Shown: positions 23,801 to 34,245, counted from the stretch's first letter. The stretch is 64,000 bases of DNA from Paracentrotus lividus (GCA_940671915.1 CALNVZ010003433.1:34424476-34488475); one strand, 5' to 3'. Translations and numbers: made by a program. Notes: generated by a model not told the origin, from the sequence alone.

Positions 23801-26800
23801 GATCAGAGGGAGAACAAATATGTCTTCAATTTGTTCTTGAATGTTTGAACTGTTGTACCAGAACGAATTTCAGTGGAAGACCATTCCAAATTTTGGGACC
23901 TGCAAAACTAATAGTTTGTTCACATTTTTTGGAATTGATCTTTGGAATTCAAAAGAAGGGGGTCTGTTCGAGATCGTAAAGAGTAATTTGACTGTGTGAG
24001 AAATGAAAACATGTTTGAAATGTATTGAGGAGACAAATTATGAATAGACTTAAATACAATCAATGCTACAAAATTACAGGTAACCAGTGCAAATCTCTTA
24101 GTGGAGGTGTGGCATGATCAAATTTCCTTGCTTTAAGTAATAATGCGGGCGGCACGGTTTTGGATGCGCGAAGCCTTTTAATATCATAGACATTGATATT
24201 CACCAACAAAGAATTTGCATAATCTAATCGGCTCAACACCAAAGATCGAATATATTTATTTTAGTGACTTTTCAGATGATTTTTTTTTTGGCTACATTTT
24301 CAGGGGAAGAGCTCAGTTGGGAACATTTATTATGGTTTCGATCAACATAAAAAAAATTATGGCTAATTTTAACTTAGCTTATTATGAATGACTTTTTCTA
24401 TTTAGAAAACTTTAACTTTTGATAATGCACTGCACCCACTGTATTCTGGGGTCACTAAATTATATTACACTATATTACACCAGATCAGTGTCGGACATAT
24501 GACTTTGCTTTGGGGTTAAACCCTTCCAGGCCTTCAAAGGTAAATGGTAAAATTAGGTGGGGGCATAACAGCAGGTGTTCCATGATCTGCTCTTCCCCTA
24601 CACTCACAGTATATCCGTCCTCGTTGTATACCCACTTTTCCAAAAAGACCTTACAGCGTCCTGTACCTGTGCCGAGATGGTTCAGGCATGATCACGTTGG
24701 CCATTATGACCTGGCGAAGGGATTCCTTTGCACTTATGAAAAGCCTGTGTGGCATTTGCTAGCGATGGTTGGTCCACAGGGTCACCATAAGTTTGTGGGC
24801 AGAGCTATCAAGGGATACTGTAGAATGGAGGATACTATTTCTTGACTAAATTTTTGTTGGTATAGGATTGTGATTGAGATGGAGACCCCCTCCTGTTTTG
24901 TCTTCAACATGTTCAAAGGAATGTTCCTGTGAGGCAATGCAGAGATCGTCAACATACAAGAAACTGTTTTGGGGTGTATTGGTTGGTCATTGGTATACAC
25001 ATTGAAGAGCAGAGAGGCAATGACAATCCCTTCTGGGAGAACATTTTCATCTTGCACCATCTGCTGCGCTGGCCATCAAGGCTGTTTTTTCACCAATTCG
25101 TTGGTAAGTTACAAACAACTTTATAAACGACTGGTGATCAGTTCTTGTGCTAAATGGTTTAGCAGGTGATTATAGTACAGCACCCAAGAACATATTATCC
25201 CGTCGCTCTTAAAGTCGTTCTTAACTTTAAGGACGACATGGTGAAACCAGGTAGAACTGTCTATTTGATAGCAGGTTCAGGAGTAGCTTGGTCAGCGTCA
25301 CATCGTTTGCCATCTCAAAGAATTTACGGGTGAGAATCCTATGGTTTACAGTGTCATAGGCTGCTGGGAGGTCAACAAAAGCTATTCCGGTAATAAGCTC
25401 TTCCTCAAACCCATCCACGATGTGCTCTGTAAGGTTCAGGAGTTGGCTAGTACAGGATTTTCCTGGCCGGAAACCTGTCTTTTAGTGTTCACGAATGAAG
25501 AAGTCATCATCAATGGGGACAATACGATTATAGCAAGTATGAGTCTTTCAAAGAGTTGCATGTACATGTATGACATAATAGAGAGATGGGGTTAGCTCTT
25601 AGGTATGGCTGGATCTTTGCCCGGTTTAAGCAGGACAACGACTCTTGATTTCCTCCATAGCTTCGGGAATGTATTGGTACTCATGCAATTCAGCAGGTCA
25701 AGCAGCCACTGAAGCGCAACAGGTCCAAGGTGATTGATCTGTTCGCAGAGGATGTCATCAAGGCCAGCAGCATTGTTCTTCATGGTCTTGATACCATCAC
25801 ACAGGCTTTTCATACTGAAAGGTCTTGTCAGGTCTGAGGGCTCTTGGAAGCATTTCTTCAGCATCTTGGGAAGCTTACTCTCCCTGGAACAGTGATCAGG
25901 GTTTCCCTGACTGGTCCAAAGGAGCTGGTGGGCAACTTGGTCAGCAGTGATTGTGGTCTCGGTTGGGTTTTGTGTAGTCATTTCCCAGAATTTTGTTTTT
26001 CCAGGCTTTCTCTGCTGTGGTCATACCGTTGACTAGATCATTCTTGCCATTTTCTCTGTCGACTTTCCATAATGACTGTAGTAAGGTTCTCACCACATTC
26101 CACTGCGTCAACACTGAAAGGGTCACTCTGCAAGCGTTTTACAATACTCATAGTAAAGCACCTTGGAGTCATCAGACCAAGCCTGGTGTATAGCTTGTGC
26201 TGTAGCTTCGTGGGATGCTTTGTCTTGAGGACTTCTTGATCATATCTACAAGGGTATCATAGTTAACATAGAAATGGACGGAAGGTCTTAAATGTCATCT
26301 CCAGATCTAATGCAAACTGTTCCCACTTTGCCTTCCTTTAAGTGGAAACGGCAGCGAAGAGAACTGTGTGAGGTGTGATAGCAGCGTTCACTCTAATATA
26401 GGCCCGATTAGTTGATGCTGGGTTGTGCGGAATTGGTTTATCTCCACATTGTTGGAATGTTGACACCCGGTCAGGGTTGTATCGCGCGTCTCCATCGTTC
26501 GCTGAGGAAGGAAGAGGGGAGCTTTGCATCGTGCAATGAGTACCATGTGATTTGCCTCTGCCCATTTTTTCGACGAGTTTGCCGTTCCATTGGTTTCTCT
26601 GTTCCCCATGTAACGTGATTGGCTGTTGAAGTCTTCAATAGCCACATTGATGTGTTCTTCAGATACTTCATGGGGAGAGTTAAAAGTCTGAGTGGGTGGT
26701 TTATAGGCAGAGCTTACAGAGAGATTGAATTTGGCTGGTTTAGGCAACACAATCTGCCCTAAATTGGAAGAATTGAACCTATCATTTGAGTAGCACACAT

Positions 26801-29800
26801 TTTTTTTAAATTAAAAAATAGAGGGCGCTATAAACAAATATACAAATATCTTGACATTTATGTCCTGCGGTATAATTAAACAATATTTAGTAAAGTTCCC
26901 AGAGACATTCAGACATTAATTAGCTGACTAAAAGTGTAGTTTTACACATTTTTAGAGGAAAATTCTGTATTTTGGCGGCCATTTTGTGTGACGTCACATA
27001 TCTCAAAATGCTCAATGCTGACAGAGTGTCAGCAATCGGTTTCTTCATACTGAAAGTTTAGGCAATCATAATCCGTTGAAAAAAAAACTATAGACGCCAA
27101 AACAAGGTACATCGAGTTGGCGGCTAGACTATATCTGAAATGAAAGTTGAAGCGATTAATAGATTGTCTTACCTCAACCATCATGCTAGTTTCGGAGGCG
27201 ATATAATATTCGTCTTCAATTTGATTTACATTATTTTATTCGTAACAAGCCTTTATTATCAAAATCATTCTAATTGGTAAACAAGGTTTCACGATTTGTT
27301 CAAAAGCTCCCCATGAGATTCAAGATTCAAATTTTAATTGTCTATAAAACAGAAATTTGTCTTCCATCGGGGTAAAAAGTCATGAAATACAAACATCGAT
27401 AAATTACAAATGTGGACTATGATATTAACAAAACAGAAAAAGAAAGGAAAAAAAAATATTGTATCGAAACACCGAAGACAAAACATACCTCATAACTATG
27501 CAAGTAGTAATAATATTAATAATCCCTAAAACTTCACATTATAACTTAATATGAAAAATAAGCAGAAGATGACAGAGAGAGAGAGAGTGAGATGGAGAGT
27601 GAAAAGGGAAAGGGAGAGGAATGGAGAAAACCCCTAATTTTTCACACACCATACGCCTTCATATTAACTAGAGCGACCGAACATTTTGGTGTTGAAGTAT
27701 TCCAAACCTCATTTTCAGAATTTTCCCCTCTAGGAATGAATGATCACAATAAAATAAACTTGGACGGATGATGGAGGGCATGTATCGCCCCATTTCACCC
27801 GAAGAAAGGATATCAAAACACCACAGAATCTTCCAACATACAAATTCCATTCGACAATTGTATTTCCCCAAATAATCTTTGAGCATTATATCAATATCTG
27901 GATGAAAGATGAACAAGATATACAACTTCATTTGTGGTTTGGCTATAGGCAATGACGCTGCAGTATTATAATCATTCTTTTCAAAGATTTTTAAATATTT
28001 CATCATGGAATATGCGGCAGAAAGAATAACGTTAAATTTTATGACGTCGCTTTGCGTAAACTTCCATATAATCCAGTCCATTACCGCGCAAATGCAGTGG
28101 CGTCATCGAAACGTTCTCGCTTAGAAGTCACATACGTATTTACATGCTGTTGTTAAATGTAAAGTGTCAAGGAATTATTTGTACATTATACGCTGTAAAA
28201 GAAGATGATTAACTATGCTGGAAATAAAAAATTATCAACCTGGCTATCATCTTATCTAATGAAAATTATATTATATGAAAAAGAAAAGTATATTGAGCAT
28301 TGCGAGTTGCGCTTCAAGGAGCACATAAAGGTCTGAAAATATGCATTAAATTGCACTTAATTATTCATAATAATATATGCATGACTGACCAAAATTTTCA
28401 ATTAGGAGAAAATCACAAGCTATACCTTTCTCTTCTCATATATGTATATATGTATTCAATTTCATTTAGTTTTGATGATAGCCCTGGTTGTGTTTTTTTT
28501 TTTTCAGCATAACTAATCAACTCCTTTTACAGTGTTGTTAAAATATAGTTCCTTGAGACACTGTATATAGAATTGAAAGTTTGGAATCTAGATAATACAA
28601 GAGGCACAATTGGTATAGTAAAGAATGCCATAAAAAAAATAACAATACCCCCAAAATAATACAATAAATGTATGATTTCATTTTTAGGACATTCTATTTG
28701 TGATTCTTATTGGATATATATATTTTTATTTTCTTTTCCTTTTCCTTTCTTTTTTGTTTTTGCTTTGAATACTTAGATTTTGTTAAGCTGTAATAAATAT
28801 ATAAATTCACATCATGCAAATATGATGTTAAAGATTTGAATTTTTTTTCCACTGTTCAAAAGTTTGGGAACCCGAATTTTTCGTTGAGTTCGCAGCACTT
28901 CTTTCTATTCACTGGCTTTTCTTTTAGTCCACTGTGTCACAAAAAACAGGCGACATGGTCTAGTGGGTGATAAATCATGTGTCGCATCTTAACAATGGCA
29001 ATATTACATCTCATAATAGCATTCATAAATTTAGTCTAGAAATTGTGACATTTTTCATACATGAAGTGAAAGATAATAACTAATTATTACTATTTACTAC
29101 CAACGACTGCTCAACATACATGTAAAGTTGCAGGAACATGAATGGGGGGGGGGGGGTAATTTTTTTTATGACATTATCGCCAAAGCACTCACTTTTCACA
29201 AAATTTGACAATCTACCCTGAGCGTGCACGCATCATATTTTGAAAGAGGTCTAGACGAGCAGACTACACGAGAAGAGAAAGAAGTCATTCCCATGAAAAA
29301 GATTCAAAAGGCTACGTCGTATAATAGGTTGTTTACGTGGATATAAAATATTAAAATAGAGGGAAAACTTTTGTGACCAGGTAATAAGTATAGCCTCTCT
29401 TCAATAAGGCTCCATTTTCAGAGAAAATAAATGGAATTTTAAGTAATCAGCAAAGGATTAAAATGGGGGTCCAACTTACATCATCGTTTGACCATGGTTT
29501 AATAAATATTTTTGGACACTCTTTCGAGACTTATCTCTCTCTCTCTCCTTAAAAAAAAAAAAAAATCAAATGTAATTTAGAAAATAAAAATTAGTGCCTC
29601 CAAATCCCCTGGGAAAAAACAAATCTACATATGGACTACACAAGTCATGTTGAGCTGAAAGTAATTTTTTTTCTTTCCATTTTTTTTTTAACGAAAGGGT
29701 TCCGGGTCTCGCGTTTGGTGGGGGTTAGTTCATAAGGGGCCCTTTAATTATTTAGGGAGTGTCTATTTTGCATTTGGGGCCGATAGGTGGGTGCAATACT

Positions 29801-32800
29801 TTTAAAAAACATATATTTCTTGAAAGCAGGCTAAGCCAAAGAGAATGGTGGTTGGGTGATTATTACGCTTAGCTAACCCTCAGTCACGCGATGAAATGGA
29901 TTTTGGAACTGGTTAATAAAGGTGAGCCAGCACTGCACTGAGGTTCAATTCCTGTAAGATCTCGACGACAGGAATCACATCAAAATGACTCCACCATGAA
30001 TAGACTTGTTTGCTCAATTCGGTTGGGCTCTTTTCAATGCCATCATTTTACGACCCATTCTCCCGTAAAAACGCAAACCAGGAATGGATAGGTTGGATAA
30101 TAAAGCTGTGATATAACACAGAGGGAAGCGGTGATGATGTATTCATCGAAAAGAAAACGGTCGGCTTATATCCAATTTGGTATACACCTTCGATCTTATC
30201 AGAGAGAAAAATAAGATCACACAATATCGGCTTTTTAAAAAACTTTGCCCTCAAAGCCCCTCTATTTTCTACTACCCAAAAGCAATAAGAGCCAAAATGG
30301 GATGACCACAATAGCTAACGTTGAAATGTGCATTCTATGGAGATTCACATTAGCATTTGCAAAACAATTCGAATCCAAACGGTATTCTTCATTTATTTAT
30401 GTTCGCAATAATAATTGAGATTATGGGAAATAGCGATACTTTGAAAAGAAAATTGGGCATCCCTTCTTCATATTAAGTCAAACCATTTCTGCGCACATGC
30501 AGGAAAGTGCCACACCCCTGACGCAGTGGAGACGGTCACCAATGAAGAGAGTGGTGTTCAGCCATTCCTTCGGAATGATAAAATGATATGTCATGAGTTC
30601 CACATTTTGAAAAAGCTTATAAGCTCATAATAAGCCTGTCAAATCGTAGAATCATCTATAGTTCGTTAATCCGCTATCTTTCCTTTCAAGGCCAGTCTAT
30701 TGTAGGGATGAGTCGCTAGCGAAAATGTGACTGAGAATACACCACTGTTGTACATCAGGATTTTAAATTGTCGTCGATCATTCATGCTCTGTCATGCTAC
30801 CCGTCATGGGTTTATTCAAAACTCATGTCATTTATTGTCACTGAAAATACACACGAAAGATAGATTGACTTGATAATAATTATACTCGATAATCAATAAG
30901 AGTATTATACTAATCTTGGTCACAAATATTGACTTTTCCCCGCGCAGACAGTGCACGTCGACCGCGATAATATCAGAATTAACTATTAATATTTTGTTCG
31001 ACAACCTCCCGCCATGAAATGTTCTAGTTCTGAAAGAGATATTTCAACTGATCATCTTTGTTCAATAGAGACAGAAATATGAAAGCAAATATACGAGTGG
31101 GAAATAAGTATTCCAGAATATCAACTTAACCTCCAAAAATTAAATCCAAAATTTATCTTATTCTCGGGGTCATATTTTGAGGGGTGTAAACAATACTCTT
31201 ATATGATGAAAAGCAGCGCGCTATGATTGTTATATATGACTAGTTTATTAATCGAAACTTATTAAGTGGTAAATGAATATTTTTACTAGCACATTGTCAA
31301 TTATTCATGTCCATTGGACGAGAAGTTCATTTTTTTTTTTTAATTCAAGACCTGGTAATCTTTTCACGGAAATTCTTTTTACTTCTATGCGCGGTCCAAT
31401 GATAATCGGTCTTCCTATGACCTTGAAATTGCTTGTGCATGTCGAAACGTACATGTACAAGTCACTGTACTTTCTCGGGAGTAAAACAAACCAACACTCT
31501 GTGACAGACTGAAGTCTTATTATTTACTTGTTCGTCTGCAATAACCGTTGTTATAAAATGACAGAACAAAAGTATTCTTCCAAGCGGACGAAAAAACTTG
31601 TATTCTCCGGGTTTCTCGGAATTAGAGACGTCTTGCATTCATTGTGACATATCTAGAGATTCTTAATAACCTGAGGAGACGTCTCCGAAACAAAAAAGAA
31701 AAGGCTCATAGATGTCTATTTTCGATTTTCCTCCGACTCATGAGACGTCGCGGAGACTCTGGAGATGTTTCTGAAAAGTCTCCAAGGCGTCTCCGCGACT
31801 CGTCTCGAACCTGTCTCAAGGCAGGTAAGATGCCACCATCAGATCTAAGAAACGAAACCAATGTGGTAATCTTGTCTAAAATATTGCCTTTTATAATGAG
31901 CAGGATTTTCCTGAAAATATGAAAGACAAAATGCAAGATGCTTGGGCTGGGTTATCAAACCTGCTTAAAATCGCATATTTAGGATGACTCACGCATATCA
32001 TGCACAGTGTATAGAACCACTTAATATAGATTAACGGAAAATCGGACTTAACTTTTTAAGTAAGTAACAATGCCTCGCATTTGGACGTATACCCAGGATT
32101 AACAAGCAAATATTAAGTCCTCATCGATTTACTTCCAATTCTTTCAAGAACAGGATGTTCTAAATTATTCCAAGCTTCGTCCCTTTGCATGGATTTAGAC
32201 ATTGAAACCATGTAACTCTTTCAGAGATAGGTGAAGTCCCAGCCTAAACAATACAACTTGCACCAGAGAATCAAAAGCAATCAACCTTCTATTGTGATGC
32301 AAACAGAATGGCTCATTATGTGAAGGATGGTGTTTGAGAGAATACATTCGTGGTCTTTCAGGAGGGGTGCTAACAAGCGTTATTGTCAACAAAGATGTAT
32401 AATTTTGTTTGAGCTGCGCTGCTATGTAAAACAAGGACGGTTTGGAAATACCAGTAAATACTGGTTGCACAGTCATTTTCTCAGCATTTTAAAACGATTA
32501 TAAATGCTGCTTTTTTTGCACGATATTGAGAACAAATAAATATGTATTCCTTATACAAATTGGCAATACAAACATACCTCAAAGTACACAAACCTAACAC
32601 AGGAACATGATTTTTCACGAAACAATAACCACAAAACAAAACAGTAGGCTCAATCAAGAAACATACATTTTAAATCCTGAACAAAAACACTTCTAAGAAA
32701 CACACTCTGAAACACAAAAAGTGTGTTCTGATTATGCAAGAAAAACGTGAAGTGACTTTTGATTATGTAACAAAAAGGTAGGTAAAACATAAATTTGCGA

Positions 32801-33041
32801 TCTTGTCAGTAGTATTTTCGATAAATAATTGAAGAGACTGACCTGATAACCTCCTCCTTTTTGATTTTGGTGATTCTCCACCTCCTGGACTGTGCTGTTC
32901 TTCATGTACATGTAACACAGTTTCACCATGTTCACCCTGAACTTGAATCACGGTTGGTTCCTGATGAACCTGCATGTTGACTGCTTCTTGGTGAACCTGC
33001 AAAGCCGCTTCTTGGTGCACTATACGCGCCTCTTCAATCAT
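8642..33041 (-). CDS. Pax-family transcription factor gene (whole coding span, two predicted 3' forms)
   Basis: Minus-strand gene rebuilt from eight exons. Coding exons: 33041-32843, 20216-20051, 19532-19335, 19004-18580, then 16684-15726 (terminal form, 648 aa) or 16684-16305 joined to 13404-13275, 10125-10033 and 8847-8642 (spliced form, 598 aa). Every junction has GT/AG and matching phase. Protein order: VHQE repeats (8-48), basic patch KSKRRR (59-64), paired domain (about 70-194), octapeptide-like YTIKELLG (299-306), SUMO-type IKKE and IKTE, then the alternative tails. No homeodomain is visible. Specificity residues 42/44/47 of the paired domain are Q/K/H, nearest Pax2/5/8 (Q/R/H) rather than Pax6 (I/Q/N). 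The second half matches Pax2/5/8 and PaxB closely, while FYETG and ILRNK recall poxN-type genes, so the subfamily is left open. The role is inferred: a nuclear DNA-binding developmental regulator. Confidence 0.85.
8944..9380. mobile_element. MITE with GGTGCAAAGTT internal repeats
   Basis: The ends TACCATGGTCACAACCGG and AGCTGTGACCATGGTA are inverted repeats. The interior (about 9010-9310) holds two to three degenerate ~100-bp units built from GTTGAAAAAGGTGCAAAGTC, ACATTGCACC and ACCTTTAAAGGTGC. It lies in a Pax intron. Its ends resemble those of the elements at 14712 and 17874. Confidence 0.65.
10033..10125 (-). CDS. Pax exon 7 (candidate, spliced form)
   Basis: Acceptor CTTCATACAG|ATGCG and donor TCCATCAG|GTATGA enclose 93 nt, phase 1 on both sides, so the exon can be skipped without shifting frame. 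It encodes a Thr/Ala/Gly-rich run ([13 protein letters not shown], then [16 protein letters not shown]). Like exons 2 and 5 it begins with the split codon G|AT. The GC-richer island in AT-rich DNA supports coding. Confidence 0.65.
11524..11616. other. 93-nt imperfect hairpin (MITE remnant or small-RNA precursor)
   Basis: Arms of about 36 nt begin ATCACTCCG and end GTTTTGCCCATTTT. They pair with few mismatches across a loop of about 20 nt (CATACAGTGTAGTTGGTACC). Length and arm pairing fit a pre-miRNA, but a tiny foldback transposon fits too. It lies in the intron between Pax exons 6 and 7. Confidence 0.6.
11871..11960 (+). mobile_element. tRNA-related SINE head
   Basis: CGGCACAGTTGGTAGGATT resembles a pol III A box. 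GGTTTGAGTCTG about 40 bases on resembles a B box. Flanking sequence to about 12060 (GACGGGGTTCGGGTACCG) may be the SINE body. The fold is not a good functional tRNA: arms do not pair well and no anticodon loop is convincing. Confidence 0.45.
12234..12384. mobile_element. hAT-like MITE with poly-G interior
   Basis: The left end is CAGTGGGGATCC and the right end GGATCTGCCACTG. A run of about 29 G lies at 12258-12286. The terminal motif is shared with the MITE at 5955-6205. It is intronic to the Pax gene. Confidence 0.55.
13275..13404 (-). CDS. Pax exon 6 (candidate, spliced form)
   Basis: Acceptor CCATTTTGTCAG|ATCCC and donor GCCAGAG|GTGAAT give 130 nt, phase 0 in and phase 1 out. It encodes [18 protein letters not shown], then [20 protein letters not shown], rich in Ala/Gly/Pro like the rest of the Pax tail. 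The open frame, strong splice sites, strand and phase all fit. No domain is recognised. Confidence 0.6.
14712..14868. mobile_element. MITE, CACAAACGGTCGTG family
   Basis: The left end TAATCCTATGATCACAAACG and the right end CGGTTGTGATCATGGAATTA form imperfect ~30-bp inverted repeats. Short frames inside are not coding. It lies in the intron downstream of Pax exon 5. Confidence 0.6.
15726..16684 (-). CDS. Pax exon 5, terminal form, with PxDL[S/T] repeats
   Basis: Acceptor TTCCTCAACAG|ATGCCC (phase 1, matching exon 4) opens a 959-nt frame to TAA. The first part has a second TPAQMA block and IKTE, a SUMO consensus. The second part is Lys/Thr/Ser-rich. At residues 499-545 lie four tandem 14-residue repeats beginning PTDLS, PTDLT, PTDLT and AKDLT. 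PxDLS is the docking motif for the CtBP corepressor. The tail [11 protein letters not shown] then [17 protein letters not shown] is more ordered. The exon may instead be spliced internally at 16305. An ATTAAA on the minus strand near 15559-15564 could serve polyadenylation. Confidence 0.78.
16011..16178 (-). repeat. Four tandem 42-bp repeats coding PxDL[S/T] motifs
   Basis: In the Pax terminal exon four in-frame 42-nt units start with PTDLS, PTDLT, PTDLT and AKDLT, spaced exactly 14 codons apart. The nucleotide units have diverged with varied codons, so the motif is kept at protein level. This suggests selection rather than a fresh tandem duplication. Confidence 0.8.
16305..16684 (-). CDS. 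Pax exon 5, internal form (alternative donor)
   Basis: A weak GT donor after CAACGACTTGTG lies in phase 0 at 16305. It matches the phase-0 acceptor of the next candidate exon at 13404. Using it removes the PxDL repeats and leads to a glutamine-rich C-terminus. A second weak donor further on (AAA|GTAATA) is in phase 1 and could instead join the exon at 10125 or 8847. The choice is inferred from phase only. Confidence 0.5.
17369..17395. repeat. Near-perfect 27-bp palindrome
   Basis: ACCAGGGAAGGTG, one A, then CACCTTCCCTGGT: 13-bp perfect arms around a single base. It lies in the intron between Pax exons 4 and 5 in otherwise AT-rich DNA. A dimeric factor site or hairpin is possible. Confidence 0.7.
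17874..18035. mobile_element. MITE, CATAAACGGTCGTGCGT family
   Basis: The ends GCTTTAGTCATAAACGGTCG and CGATCGATTCTGACCAAAGC are imperfect inverted repeats around a GC-rich core. It lies in the intron between Pax exons 4 and 5. The terminal motif is shared with the elements at 8944 and 14712. Confidence 0.6.
18580..19004 (-). CDS. Pax exon 4: end of paired domain and octapeptide
   Basis: Acceptor TTTTCATAG|GATATTACGG and donor GGAGAAG|GTACTT give 425 nt ending in phase 1. It starts ILRNKI, closing the paired domain. A Thr/Gln/Pro-rich stretch with [11 protein letters not shown] follows, then YTIKELLG at residues 299-306. This fits the octapeptide pattern Y-[ST]-I-x-x-[IL]-L-G, which in Pax2/5/8, Pax1/9 and Pax3/7 recruits Groucho/TLE corepressors. 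RRIKKEK near the end holds a psi-K-x-E SUMO consensus and basic residues. No homeodomain follows in any downstream exon I could find. Confidence 0.88.
19335..19532 (-). CDS. Pax exon 3: C-terminal half of the paired domain
   Basis: Acceptor CTTTTCAG|ATTCTACG and donor ATCAACAG|GTATGG give 198 nt, phase 2 at both sides. It encodes [21 protein letters not shown], then [20 protein letters not shown], then the stretch ending in VPSVSSIN. This is the linker and second helix-turn-helix (RED). The linker resembles Pax2/5/8 and PaxB closely. The phase fits both neighbours exactly, with AG|A and AG|G both coding arginine. Confidence 0.93.
20051..20216 (-). CDS. Pax exon 2: N-terminal half of the paired domain
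   Basis: Acceptor TTTGTAG|ATGCTGAG and donor CTTGTCAG|GTACC give a 166-nt exon, phase 1 in and phase 2 out. It encodes [31 protein letters not shown] and [10 protein letters not shown], the beta-turn and first helix-turn-helix (PAI) of a paired domain. Two near-invariant positions differ: the usual VFVNGRPLP is CFANGRPLP here. The recognition helix carries Gln42, Lys44 and His47 in family numbering. Gln and His are Pax2/5/8-like, and Lys replaces Arg. High confidence as paired-domain coding sequence. Confidence 0.93.
20217..23016. other. Pax intron 1, 3' part
   Basis: AT-rich intron with a GT repeat at about 20432-20452. No gene is recognised. A 132-codon minus-strand frame at 20769-21167 has no recognisable motif and is rejected. 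Confidence 0.5.
23661..23697 (+). repeat. AAT-type microsatellite
   Basis: About a dozen AAT/AAC triplets, interrupted by CAT, precede AACAAATTCTTATATAGCGCCC. That phrase is typical of dispersed repeats with such a head. Confidence 0.75.
24500..26800 (-). pseudogene. Decayed LINE (APE endonuclease and reverse transcriptase)
   Basis: Read 5' to 3' on the minus strand. Endonuclease-like [24 protein letters not shown] and WAEANHMVL appear near 26730-26540. The RT N-terminus [20 protein letters not shown] and [12 protein letters not shown] follow near 25790-25600. Box [17 protein letters not shown] is near 25380-25330, box [19 protein letters not shown] near 25040-24985, and YVDD at 24945-24956 in a shifted frame. 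Order and motifs fit a Jockey/CR1-like non-LTR element. Many frameshifts and stops make it dead. Confidence 0.75.
27109..32842. other. Pax intron 1, 5' part
   Basis: AT-rich with short GA, poly-A and poly-G runs. It holds a decayed GGAGACGTCTCC element (about 31672-31812). GGTTCAATTCC near 29941 matches a pol III B box but has no convincing A box. Long frames at 27668-28081 (minus) and 31273-31512 (plus) show no motif or splice support. Confidence 0.5.
31672..31812. mobile_element. Decayed GGAGACGTCTCC element
   Basis: GAGGAGACGTCTCCG at the left and CGTCTCCGCGACTCGTCTC at the right, with GACGTCGCGGAGAC between. This matches the palindrome-rich elements at 49841 and 51377. Confidence 0.5.
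32843..33041 (-). CDS. Pax exon 1: N-terminal VHQE repeats and basic patch
   Basis: Starts at an ATG with an in-frame TAA 12 bases upstream and ends at a GT donor in phase 1 (…TTATCAG|GTCAGT). It encodes 66 residues before the split codon. VHQE occurs at residues 8-11, 16-19 and 25-28, with variants VQGE at 34-37 and VHEE at 45-48. This is followed by [16 protein letters not shown], whose KSKRRR looks like a nuclear localisation signal. The split codon G|AT joins cleanly to the paired-domain exon 12.6 kb away. Most Pax proteins have a much shorter leader before the paired domain, so this extension is distinctive. No other exon could be excluded in the long intron. Confidence 0.7.
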
Positions 33042-34245
33042 TCTGGCGTTTTATTTTATAAAAATCTTTTTGACAGCAATGAATATGGTTTGTATTTTGT
33101 GTAATCAGAAAGAGAGGATGGCAGGGAGAATAACCAATCTGTGGAAAAGAGATGGAAAAAAAAAAAAGGAAGATGGATGTTTTACTATTAGAAATACGTC
33201 GTCATTTTTGTAACATATAATATAATATATCCATTACGACGTCCAGGCGAGAAACTAAAGTTATGTTTGACTGTAAAAATGTGAATGTGTTTGTCAACGG
33301 AAGGAAAATAATGGCGATGTGTTCCGGGAAGTATTAATAAAGTCTTTGAAGTAAAAAAAAAAAAAAAATGTATTTCTATACTTGAGATATAGAGAGGTAG
33401 GCTATACTATGATTTGGGCGAGGGCGGAAAAGCGCAACAATTTATTTTGACATGTTAGGCGCAACAGCGATATATTCCGATCGTAAGAGCCTAAAAAGAA
33501 GGACAAGAAGTTAGGGGAAATACCCACAGCAAGCTCCGGTGCCTTCGAATCGGGCCCACTGTCTTGGCAAAGTTTACCCAGACGATTTAACAAATCCTTG
33601 AAAGTTACTCAGCCTTCCGAATGAAAGGAATCACTTCGGGGGTTCAAAGTTAAGAAACTCTTCCCAGGGAGGGTAATGGTAGGGGTAATGTATGCACTTG
33701 CCACAGGTGAACGGGTACCGTGTGAGTGTACTACGGGGGCAATGTTGATGCGAAGTCTACTGAAGCATATAGCACTGGCCAAAGGTTCTGCTTACTCGCC
33801 GTATATTGCAAGCTTCTTCAATCATTCATTTTGCACATCCAAGCAAGCAAAACCCCGTTCAATAGTGCCTCGATCGTGGAACACGAAGGAACAAATATAT
33901 TTTGGGCACATTTTCATAGCGGAGCAACAAGGAATTGATAAACGAGCAGATATTTTATGGCATAACTTTATGGCTTTCTGTCTTTGCATATGAGCTGAGC
34001 TGAGAAACCTTGTCGTGCATATACCACAGAATGGAAAAACGCGCGTTTGCAGTACACACCCAACACAAATCGTCAATGTTTAACGAAATTTCTCGACATT
34101 TTTGACAGCAGACAACAAACCTGCATCATAAAGCTACTCATACGAACACAACCATACACATCTTATCAAATTTAACATCATAGAGTGGTTACGACAAGCA
34201 AAAACATGGGTCTAAATTATTTCAGATATTTGTACATGTACTCAC

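Larger units (their letters stand above)
23017..27108. mobile_element. 4.1 kb foldback unit enclosing a LINE fragment
   Basis: About 300 bp at 23017-23325 recurs inverted at 26821-27108. The outer ends ACCTTGTTTTGGCGTCTATA match exactly, and the inner landmarks GATATGTGACGTCA, ATGGCCGCCAAA and TAGCGCCCTC appear on both arms. Between them lie an AAT microsatellite (23661-23697) and a decayed LINE (24500-26800). No target duplication was recognised. It sits in the long first Pax intron. Confidence 0.75.

Noticed and set aside
27668..28081. 137-codon minus-strand frame in Pax intron 1
   Set aside because: No recognisable domain, AT-driven codon use, no matching splice phase. A lone chance frame is the simplest reading.
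29920..29960. Possible tRNA or SINE (GGTTCAATTCC)
   Set aside because: Perfect B-box-like match, but no A box at the right distance and no cloverleaf.
15726..33041. A homeodomain within the Pax gene
   Set aside because: No WFxNxR-type helix was found in any exon or long frame on the minus strand. A missed small exon cannot be fully excluded.
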